A stretch of 64,000 nucleotides of DNA, from assembly GCA_946800325.1 (NCBI GenBank), contig OX326961.1:15684215-15748214 (forward strand), in the 5' to 3' direction. The notes under the pieces are model-generated. The model saw only the letters and a program-made list of their open reading frames with translations, did no database searches and was not told the DNA's origin. Below are positions 55,412-64,000 of the stretch, piece by piece (within the stretch, counting starts at the first letter, position 1; the number at the start of each line of letters is the position of its first letter). The translations under genes were made by a program, and so were the position numbers. The stretch is from Luzula sylvatica. Lineage: Eukaryota; Streptophyta; Magnoliopsida; Poales; Juncaceae.

Positions 55412-56989
55412 ATGGCATATTCTTCAAGTATTCCACTATTAGGTAAGCCGATCAACGGCGAGATGACCGGTCATTCGTGCCGGTTCAAAATCTTGTGTTC
55501 TGCTCTTATGGCAGAATCGTATGTCTGCTTCCCCTCCTTCACCACCGGAGAACATTTTTGGCATATCCGATGTTTCCCGACCAAAGGAGATGTAAAAGGG
55601 GAAATTGGTAATTTATCATTTTATATTTTCTACGGAAGTGAAGGGAAAGATACTAGAGTGAGTTTCGACTTGGGTTTGCTTAAGAAGGACGAAGCCTCAT
55701 CCTCGGCAAAATTGATAACGACTACTCATACCTTTGCTAAGTGCAGGGATAAGCTTTCGATAGAAAAAGTTGTTGAAGGAAATGACTTGAAAAGGTACTT
55801 GAAAGACGACTATTTTATTGTTATTTTTAACATTACAATTTTAAGTGCGGATTGTGTACGAATCTTAGATTGCGGTATCACCATGTTCTCATCGCTAATT
55901 GGAACATCCAAAAATTTAATTACCTCGGAAAGCGGAAAGGAAATTGAGATGGCAAGTGGTTTAGTTCAATTCAAAGTTCAGTGCTCCGAAATTAAGATAA
56001 ACGAGGATAAGTATTTGGATTTCCCAATATTTATGGTTGGAGAGCATTGCTGGCTTATCGAGTGCTTCTACAAAAATGGTAGTTTATCATTTGATATTAA
56101 TGTTCTTAGTGTAACCAAGGATCTTAAAGCAAATTTAGAGCTCGGTTTGCTTACGAAAAATGAAGGTTTATCCACGGTCAAATGGGCGACCAGTACAAAT
56201 ACCTTTGGAAAGTGCTGGGAATATATTCGTTTTTCAGAGTTCATTAATGGAGATGAAATGAAACGATACTTGCAAGATGATTACTTCCGAGTAATATGCA
56301 ACATCACCATATTAAGCGAAACTATAACATCGGATCATGATGTTAGTATCATAAGTAGCACCGGAAAAACAAATTCTCAGTCCACCAATGTTCCAATTTC
56401 CAATTTACAGGTCGGTCTATACGAATTGTTGCAAAATAAGGAGAGTATCGATGTCATCTTTGATGTCGACGGAGAAATTTTTCATGCTCATAAGTTGGTA
56501 CTCGCAGCACAATCATCTGTATTTAGTGCCGAACTGTTAGGTCCAATTGAAGAAAACCAGAAAGAGAGAATAAAAATTACTGAAATGGAACCTGGTATTT
56601 TTAAGGCAATGCTCGATTTCATTTATACCGATATGTTACCGGATTTAAATGAGAGCAATCATGGCGTAAATGGAGAACAAAATCAAATGTATTCAATTAA
56701 AATGTTGCAAGATTTACTCGCAGCTGCGGATCGTTATGCTTTAAAGAGTTTAAAACGGATATGCGAAGATGAAATATCAAAAATTATAACTACTGACACG
56801 GTCGCGCACACTCTAGTTTTAGCTGAGAAATATAATTGTCCCGACCTGAAGGCTAGATGTCTTGAATTTGCAACCTTGCCCCAAAACTTTACGGAGGTTG
56901 CAATAACAGATGGATATCTCCATCTACTACTAAGTTGTCCCGCGATTCTCAAGGAGTTGGGGGACAAACTTAAAAATGTGTCTAACTGA
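55412..56989 (+). CDS. Double-MATH BTB protein, gene 4 (525 aa)
   Basis: Same family as genes 1-3. MATH 1 spans ~20-145 (CRFKILCSAL, FPSFTTGEHFW, GNLSFYIFYGSEG) and MATH 2 ~181-310 (GLVQFKVQCSEI, FPIFMVGEHCWLI). The short hinge STNVPISNLQVGLYELL resembles the single linker of canonical BPM proteins. A BTB from ~340 (DVIFDVDGEIFHAHKLVLAA) and a BACK-like tail (LKARCLEFATLPQNF) follow. Here MATH 1 has lost the CGEC signature seen in genes 1-2 (it reads CRDKLS). It is one intact exon, and its 3' flank (ATTGTGGTTATG) matches genes 2 and 3. It is separated from gene 3 by ~23 kb of transposons and the AHP-type gene. A CUL3 adaptor role is inferred from the family. Confidence 0.92.
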   Translation: MAYSSSIPLLGKPINGEMTGHSCRFKILCSALMAESYVCFPSFTTGEHFWHIRCFPTKGDVKGEIGNLSFYIFYGSEGKDTRVSFDLGLLKKDEASSSAKLITTTHTFAKCRDKLSIEKVVEGNDLKRYLKDDYFIVIFNITILSADCVRILDCGITMFSSLIGTSKNLITSESGKEIEMASGLVQFKVQCSEIKINEDKYLDFPIFMVGEHCWLIECFYKNGSLSFDINVLSVTKDLKANLELGLLTKNEGLSTVKWATSTNTFGKCWEYIRFSEFINGDEMKRYLQDDYFRVICNITILSETITSDHDVSIISSTGKTNSQSTNVPISNLQVGLYELLQNKESIDVIFDVDGEIFHAHKLVLAAQSSVFSAELLGPIEENQKERIKITEMEPGIFKAMLDFIYTDMLPDLNESNHGVNGEQNQMYSIKMLQDLLAAADRYALKSLKRICEDEISKIITTDTVAHTLVLAEKYNCPDLKARCLEFATLPQNFTEVAITDGYLHLLLSCPAILKELGDKLKNVSN

Positions 56990-58578
56990 AAGGTACTTAA
57001 TATATATTGTGGTTATGATAGGTTTCTTCTCTATATGGTTTTTTTTTCTTTGATGTGTAGTACTATAATGTTTGGTGGTGGTGCTTAAGTTGATTTTATT
57101 TCATGTATTTGAGATGACTTGCGTCTTTTGTACATTTTATTGGTATCTATGATTAAGTGAATTGGATTTACATCAAAATGTTTGAAATTTGTAATTAGTA
57201 CATATAGAGTGAATTAGCTTTGTATTGGGGTTGGGTTCAAGTCTCATTAACATTAATGGATGGAGGATCACGGAACCTTCTTCATTTACTCGTTTTTTTT
57301 TTTCAATTTTGTATTGGAGTTCTCGAATTAACCAATTTTGTCAAAATAGAAGTTCTCGAATTAGCCCTGTACTGGGTTCAGTTTCGTAAATCGAAATAGC
57401 AGTTCTCGAATCAACCAATTTTGTCATCATATAACCTACAAATTAAATTGGTCACCCATTTGTACAACCAATAAATCATAATTACACGTCAAATGACCCA
57501 AAATTGTCCTTACTGGTACCTCACTGGTACAACAAATTAGTGTTGTCATTCCATTATCAATAGATGACTGGCATCAAAAATCTCGTACGGGTCACAAACA
57601 ATGGTACAAAAAACCGGGTACAAATCATAAGATCATTAATTAAAGCAAAGAAACCATTCACAGAGATGTCGTGTCACCCTCTCGTCACCAAGAATATCCG
57701 GTCTCGTAAATGTCGAACAATCAACTTGAAATCACCATTTACGTCCCTTTCTCAGTCTTTCTGATATTTTCTCCAAATCTCTGAATTACTTCTAAAATTA
57801 ATTCTATAATATTTTTAGAATAAGTTTACGATACTTATGTGAACTTATATTATCATGATATTTAATTTTAAAATATTATTAATATAATATTTAATTAATT
57901 TGTTTCTATTATTTTATATAATACAAATATATTAAATAGTTATTATATTGTCATATTCGTATTTAGATTTTTTTTAATGTCGATGTATCGATTTATCTGT
58001 ATCGCATCAAATACGATATATGTATCTGAATCCGTGCAACATAGGCACGAACACGGAGCAGAGTTGTCTAAGACAGAAAAGTATCTTGATAAAGAAGGAA
58101 AAGGCCAAGGTTAAGACAACAAAATATATACGAGTGAAGTTATGGTGTCAGTGACAAAAAAAGAATTTCCATAAGGTGTTAGAGCCAAATTAACCAGGGA
58201 TATTTTAGGCATTTTAAATTACAATTTTTGAATTAGCATATGTTTAGAAGATTAATGATGGTCACCTTAACGAATGTAATGGTAAGTTAACATATTAAGA
58301 TAAATATGATTTTTTGTGTATGTTTTAATAGGACAAATTTGATATATATAAATTTAATAGAACAAATTTGATATTTTGAATCTTCTTTTTAAAACATACC
58401 AGAAATTACCACTTTTATTAAATTGGGCCGAGAAATATTTGCAGCTAGAATGGGGTCCAATCTCCAATCATAACCCAACAATAAATTTATGTTAGCGATT
58501 ACCCATCCTCTGATAAAACCATGTCTCAGCTCGTCAACGTCAACTCTCACAAAATTCGGTTCATGGGGGGCCATGAAA
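56990..58578. other. Non-coding 3' flank of gene 4
   Basis: 57230-57420 repeats GTTCTCGAATTA / ACCAATTTTGTC twice to three times. No gene is recognised; the 66-codon frame at 57564 is not protein-like. Confidence 0.5.
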
Positions 58579-58770
58579 GGAAGTTAATGCATTGGATTTT
58601 CATGATAAGGCACGTTTCATGATTTGGATCCGTCGACTTTGAGGACGACTTTGTCTGTAGTGCATATACTTTCTATCTTCGAAAAAAATTCGGTGTTTAA
58701 ATGTTATTTAAGTCATTGTCATTATTTTCTTGGAAGGCAAGATGTTGAATTAGAGACTGAAAGATATAAT
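58579..58770. repeat. Direct repeat, copy 1 (pairs with 60326-60515)
   Basis: GGAAGTTAATGCATTGGATT through TCGGTGTTTAAATG and GTCATTATTTTCTT to TTAGAGA; copy 2 starts GGAAGCTAATGCATTGGATT. Confidence 0.8.
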
Positions 58771-58929
58771 ATTCTCGACTAAACGTTTTGTGTAAGTTAA
58801 CGGTTCGTATTTATCAGACATTATCATTTATTATTATATATATTATTATTTTTTGTATAAATTGTTCATACAATCAATATAGTGTGGTTATTTGATATTA
58901 AATCATTTATATATTAAATAAGTTTTTAG

Positions 58930-60120
58930 TTGTATAACTGTTCTTTAAGATAGTGAAAACGTGAGTAGAATATAACGGAACTATATATGCACACTAGTAC
59001 ATTCGCATAAGATATAGTTATGTTTTTTCTGATAATATAACGTATGGAATATAATGGGAGACTATATATCGGATGGACCATTTTATGAAAATATTCATGA
59101 TTAAGTCATAAATAATATTCTCATAACAAATACAATATTGATTTTTTGACATGAGGTTATTATATTATTGGTATGTGGATCGTAATACTTTGATATGTTT
59201 CTTATGATTCGTAAACGAATAGAATAGAGCATCATTGGGTATTATCTGAAACATAGTACGAAATATGTTTAACCAAGATGAAATTTGTTTTTTTCTATAG
59301 GAAAGAGATATCTCTCGTGCCCTTGATGAATTGAGATTAAAGTGAATATGTGCGCACACTCAATGAGGCGTCATCGAGAAGAGTGTATGTTGATCAATAT
59401 AAGGTTGATTATTACCATGACTTTGATGAACAAGATATCGTAGAAAAAAACAACTAGTTACTTGTTATTTGATTTAGGTTTTGTGATCACGATCATATTG
59501 AATTTAAGTTGGGTGTTCATAACGTTTGTCTAGGAGCTAATTATGATCAATGCATTGCCTAAATTCATTGCTAGCATTAAACGAAGCTACACACGGCCGC
59601 ACCAAGAATCAATAATGACCGGGCACAAAATTAGTAGTGTGTATTGGATATACATAATTAAATAGATAAAATAAACATTGGATGTTTATGAAAAGATTAC
59701 AACATTTTTGTACAAATTTGTTTTAATAAAACTGTCATAATTTTTTCGTTATAACTCCGATTGAGGTGTTCCAACTTGGGTTGGTTAGATAACTGAATTA
59801 TCTACAATTTAGTTTTGGAACAGAGAGCGTTCGGAAACAATGACATTTGCGCTCGAACGCAATCGCGACGGAAATTTTTTTTGGCTTGTGTCGTTTCAGT
59901 AAATCGTAATACATTTAACGTCTATATTGGCAAAGTTTTGAGTTTGATTCGTGATGGATTACGAGTAGAGACATTTTTCCTTGAATCTTTTAGTGATCGG
60001 AGCCAAAGTTTTGAATGGCAATCTGCGTGCAAGACAGAAGGTAACGCGTCAACCCTACTAGCAATCTGATTTTACCCAAACCGAGGTAAAACACGTTACA
60101 CTTTTTCTTCTGTACTTCTA
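58930..60120 (+). mobile_element. Decayed copia 3' region and LTR
   Basis: AGGAAAGAGATATCTCTCGTG at ~59300, GAACAAGATATCGTAG at ~59430 and ATAACTCCGATTGAGGTG...GTTAGATAACTGAATTATCTACAA at ~59750-59805 match copia element A's 3' region and LTR. It is non-coding, and its boundaries are uncertain. It lies between the two direct repeats. Confidence 0.6.
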
Positions 60121-60325
60121 CACGATAACATGGTCCTAGATCTAGGATTACAGTACGTTCCGCAATCTATATGTGTGGTACATGGATGCCGCAATCTTGG
60201 ATTGCAGCCCGTGTGTGGTACATGGGTGCCGCAAATTCTAAAATATCTTGCATAACATACATAATTTGTGACATCAACACATATCACAAATAGGTGAATA
60301 TGATATGTATTATGTTGTTCAAAGG
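60121..60325. other. Short unassigned repeat-like stretch
   Basis: GTGTGGTACATGG(A/G)TGCCGCAA occurs twice (~60170 and ~60213). No gene is visible. Confidence 0.5.
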
Positions 60326-60515
60326 AAGCTAATGCATTGGATTTTCATGAGAAGGCAGTGCCACGTCTGATGATTTGGATAGAAGCATTTTTCGGTGTTT
60401 AAATGTTATTTAAATTTAAACACTTTCTATCTTCGAAAAAATTTCGGTGTTTAAATGTTATTTAAGTCATTGTCGTTATTTTCTTCAAATGTAAGAGGGT
60501 TAATTAGAGATATCA
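60326..60515. repeat. Direct repeat, copy 2 (pairs with 58579-58770)
   Basis: Same order of motifs as copy 1, with an extra internal duplication of TTCGGTGTTTAAATGTTATTTAA. Confidence 0.8.
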
Positions 60516-61680
60516 AATAAAATTTAGTATGCATACCAGAAATTAAAACAAAACTATCCAAAATCTAGTAGATTAAAATTAATTTGATCCGGATAGAAGC
60601 ATGATGTATTTGACAAAATGAAAGGGGGGATAAGGAAATTGAGGTAAGACCGTTTGTTTATATTGATTGGTTCCCCTTCCTATCCATTAACACCAATTCA
60701 AAGTTCAAACATAAGTGTTCATGAAAAATTCCTCAAAACATCACTCGCATCCACTGATAGAACATATCTACGTAGGGGGGGAAGAAATTTAGGATTATTT
60801 AAATTTTCGCAGAACAGTATATATAATTAGTATTATAATGTATTTTATCAATATAGTAATGTAAATTTTACTGACTGACTCTCCCAAAAAAATTGTAATG
60901 TAATTTTAATAAATATTTTTTATTTGATTACTACAAAAAAATTATGTTAACATCCGTCACTACTTATCAATGAAAAATATTTGGGACATGACGTTCTTTC
61001 CAATTTCTATACCTTCAAGTTTCAACTCTCGAAAAACCAATGATTGTTCTCCCAAAAAAAATATTTACGTTAAAATCAGTCAATATATATATATATATAT
61101 TTCTTTTTTTTTAAATGTATCATATTATATATATTTTTTTTAAATATATATTTTTTTTTCAAATAACAAGTGTTGTATTTAAAAAAATATATTATTTATT
61201 ATGATACATTTAAAAAAATAAATATATTTTTTAAATGTATCATATTATATATATTTGAAATAAAAACACTTGTTATATATATCGAAAAGAATTTTAGAAG
61301 TACATATGATGTCGACGTGCGTTGTAGATGTATTAAGTCAAATTCGGCCTACATTGGCAGCCTTTTTTTATTCTTAGAAAATTAGATAATTCTTACAAGT
61401 TGTCTTAATAGTTTAATTCTTAAAATAAGTACATAATTAAGTACATAAATACTTAATGGAGAGGAAGATACATTGCTTCTTCTAAACTTCTAGTTTGGTA
61501 AGGCATTGACCTTTACTAAGTCAATATAATTAAGAGACGTCTCTTCTCCATTTTTACCTCCAATTAAACATAAATAATCATGGCAAAACCAGAGGTATTA
61601 TTTCCTTGAAATGTAATGTCATGGACATGTCCATCATTTCATCACTGGAGATCACAAACACCTATACCATACGCTGAACA
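60516..61680. other. AT-rich intergenic sequence
   Basis: It contains AT-rich runs at 61080-61260, including a small palindromic pattern around AAATGTATCATATTATATAT (61115 and 61223). No gene is recognised. Confidence 0.5.
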
Positions 61681-61690
61681 TTTATATAAA
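61681..61690 (+). promoter_or_regulatory. Possible TATA box of the MATH-only gene
   Basis: TTTATATAAA about 200 bp upstream of the chosen start codon. Confidence 0.4.
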
Positions 61691-61892
61691 TGGAGATCTG
61701 GATTGGCCCAGAAAATGGAGATTATGAAAATAACTATGTATGGAATAGCAATAGTCTCTCTCAACTGAGTTTGCCCCCAAATCACCGTTCGATTTTTGAA
61801 ATTCATCGTATTTCATTAGGTAATATCAATTTTTCTCATAATTTATTCTCAATTTATCTCAGATTTTTGAAATTGCTTCGATTAGGTCTCTC

Positions 61893-62390
61893 ATGACGTT
61901 AGCAAACCCATCAATAACGATTTCAAGGCTCTTTAGCGGGTCTCACCTCTTCAAAATCATCGGTTACTCCGAGAGCCAAGGAATCGGTATCGGCAAATAC
62001 ATCACCTCTGAGAATTTCGAAGTTGGTGGCTACAATTGGGCAGTTCGTTATTACCCAGATGGATATGAAAAGGAAGACAAAGCTGAATATGTCTCCTTCT
62101 TCGTCGAAATCGTCGACACTGACGATCACGTGAAAGCCCTCTTCGATATCAGATTGCTCGATGATCTTGGCAATATCTCCATTAACACCCCTGAGGTGGC
62201 GAAGCCGCATTTGTTCAAGGCGAGTTCTGATACATGGGGTTTTTATCAATTCATGAGAAAGGAGGATTTGGAGAGCTCGCAGTTCTTGAAAGACGATACC
62301 TTTACTGTGCAGTGTAATCTTGTCATTGTCAAGGATTTGAGTGGTGGCGACGGAACCATCGATAATGTCTCGGTCAATTTGCCAGATTAA
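61893..62390 (+). CDS. MATH-domain-only protein, BPM-like, lacking BTB (165 aa)
   Basis: A canonical plant BPM-type MATH domain: GSHLFKIIGYSESQGIGIGK, then FEVGGYNWAVRYYPDGYE, VSFFVEIVD, WGFYQFMRKEDLESSQFLKD and FTVQCNLVIVKD. Unlike the divergent MATH domains of genes 1-4, it keeps the GIGIGKYI and GGYNW signatures. In BPM proteins a short linker and a BTB domain follow; here the frame stops right at that linker (DNVSVNLPD). No BTB coding is seen in the remaining ~1.6 kb. It is either a truncated BPM gene or a stand-alone MATH protein, which could bind substrates without recruiting CUL3. An ATG at 61692 opens a different short frame that I read as leader. A 5' leader intron is possible. Confidence 0.8.
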   Translation: MTLANPSITISRLFSGSHLFKIIGYSESQGIGIGKYITSENFEVGGYNWAVRYYPDGYEKEDKAEYVSFFVEIVDTDDHVKALFDIRLLDDLGNISINTPEVAKPHLFKASSDTWGFYQFMRKEDLESSQFLKDDTFTVQCNLVIVKDLSGGDGTIDNVSVNLPD

Positions 62391-62454
62391 ATGAAATTTC
62401 GAAAGATAATTTCGTAATTTGCCAGATTAACTGAAATTTGGAAGATAATTTCGG
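62376..62454. repeat. 40-bp tandem duplication across the stop codon
   Basis: AATTTGCCAGATTAA-TGAAATTT...GATAATTTCG occurs twice, at 62376 and 62416. The first copy contains the stop codon of the MATH-only gene. Confidence 0.88.
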
Positions 62455-62656
62455 TTTTATGATTTGGTTTTCTTTGGTTGATGTGAAATTGTGTTTTTCT
62501 GATTTTATTTGGAAATTAATAATAACATGAGGATTATATTGTCATTGGTTGTATGGTGTTTTGTTTGTAATTTTGCTTTGGTGTGTTTATTTTGTAGTAA
62601 GTTTCATTCAAGTTTATGTTGTGGACTTTTGTTTCGAAAATAACTTCTTAGGGGAG

Positions 62657-62905
62657 TTCTATCATACACCCTTTTACAAGGGTATTTTGGGTATTTTAGC
62701 AATTAATTATATTTGTAAAATGGTGTATCATAAAATTTATCTTTTATAGAAATTTTGGTTTAAATGAACAACAAAAAATTCCAATTTAGTTAAAAATTAA
62801 TTGATAAATATATTTGATATCTTACCTTAAATATTCATAAATGGGTAATTACTCCAAATACCCTTGAAAATGAGTGTATGGTAAGGAAATGGGTGTATGA
62901 TAGAA
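62657..62905. mobile_element. MITE with perfect 15-bp inverted ends (249 bp)
   Basis: TTCTATCATACACCC at the left is exactly mirrored by GGGTGTATGATAGAA at the right. AAGGGTATTTTGGGTATTT and AAATACCCTTG lie just inside. It is non-coding. AATAACTTCTTA occurs outside both ends (62639 and 62950), perhaps an unrelated duplication. Confidence 0.75.
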
Positions 62906-64000
62906 GCCCCCAACTTCTTAAATGCCTACCGGCTTGTAACAAAAAAAAAATAACTTCTTAAATTGCGTAAATCGAATTAAATTAAATGGGTGATTCTATC
63001 GTACATTCATTTTTGTCAAGTTCAAATTAGAAATGGTAATTTGAAATTTTTGTAATTACTTTGTTTTTTATTATTAAACGGAGAAAGTTCTTAGCCCATC
63101 CATTATTTTGTGTCAATAGAAATTGAACTCATGGCCTATGATTTATTGTGATATGGACTCAATCATTTGAGTTATCAATCATTTGAGTTATGAATCCATT
63201 AACAAAAAAAATTATAATTACTTCGTGAATGCAATGTTAAAATTAGAAATAAATCATCCTACACATAATCAAATAAAGTCTAAATAATATAAAAATATTC
63301 TAAATATCATTAAAAGAAGATATATCATAGAATTGTCCAAATTAAATTATTCAAGAGCTTAAATTACCCTCATATATCAAGATAAAGAACAAGGATAATA
63401 CTCTCATTTTGTAAATTTCACAATGGATTAATTCTAAATGATTCAACTAAATATTATCTTCGAAAAAAATAAATAAAATCTCAATAGAACATGTATATGA
63501 AAATAAAACAGAAGTAAGAACCATTTAACCAATAGATTCTTTTATTTCAAAAAAGTCAAATCAGGTAAATAGAAATTATCATAACTATAATTTGATGATG
63601 TTATCGCAAGAGCTTAAATGATTTTATTAAGAATGGTTTCAATTTCGTTTTATCAAATACCTGTTATACGGTTTATATCCCTATTAACGATGATTGATAT
63701 TTCTTACACTTATCTTTTAGTTTATCGCTTTTCATAAAACATGCAAATTAAATATTTCATATATATAAATTATTATTATCCTTAATTGTTTTCATCATAA
63801 AAACTCAATTAAATGTTTACATGTGATATATAGGAGTATAGTGATCATTTGAGTTGGTTTTTCGCACAATAAAATCATATATTAAAGAGATTATGAATTC
63901 AAGTTTTGTCGACATCAATATAAAAAATATAAACTTATAATAATTACGATTCGTGATTTAGGATTTTCTTCAACAAAATTTTTAGGAATGCCTAACCTGG
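62906..64000. other. AT-rich sequence to the window end
   Basis: No gene, RNA or clear repeat is recognised. Confidence 0.5.

Noticed and set aside
59815..60069. 84-codon frame
   Set aside because: It overlaps decayed copia LTR sequence and shows no known domain.

Overview
The window reads as nuclear DNA of a flowering plant. It is AT-rich and full of plant-type transposons: Ty1/copia LTR elements, a LINE, CACTA and hAT elements, small foldback elements (MITEs) and a Helitron end. Its real genes are plant families: MATH-BTB (BPM-type) proteins and a histidine phosphotransfer (AHP-type) protein. A eudicot, perhaps an asterid, is likely, but I cannot name the species.

Layout. 1-5.3 kb: a broken copia gag holding a 5'-truncated LINE, which itself holds a 679-bp hAT element. 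7.6-9.3 kb: MATH-BTB gene 1. 10.2-16.9 kb: a ~500-bp foldback, a complete 5,083-bp CACTA element (TIRs and AAT target duplication intact, no transposase) with an hAT-like element inside, then a second hAT-like element. 18.3-20.1 kb: MATH-BTB gene 2. 20.9-24.4 kb: a TTCGG-rich repeat and a decayed ~172-bp tandem array. 25.4-29.1 kb: a copia element with both LTRs and its target duplication, most of its RT deleted. 30.8-32.3 kb: MATH-BTB gene 3. 33.2-37.9 kb: converging copia fragments, an LTR, a LINE scrap and MITEs. 38.2-39.9 kb: a six-exon AHP-type gene on the minus strand, assembled here by eye. 40.5-43.2 kb: a Helitron 3' end and tandem repeats. 43.2-53.3 kb: a nearly intact minus-strand copia element split by a solo LTR, then a plus-strand copia 3' end. 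55.4-57.0 kb: MATH-BTB gene 4. 57-61.7 kb: copia LTR debris and repeats. 61.9-62.4 kb: a MATH-only gene, then a MITE.

The main biological theme is a local cluster of four single-exon genes on the same strand with an unusual architecture: two divergent MATH domains, a hinge, then BTB and BACK-like regions. Canonical plant BPM proteins have one MATH domain. BPM proteins are substrate adaptors of CUL3 ubiquitin ligases, so these are likely two-site adaptors. The hinge carries a 14-residue tandem repeat with 3 copies in gene 1, 6 in gene 2 and about 1 in genes 3 and 4. A fifth gene ends exactly where a canonical MATH domain gives way to BTB. The AHP-type gene is a separate pathway (cytokinin-type phosphorelay) and looks complete, with the phospho-accepting histidine.
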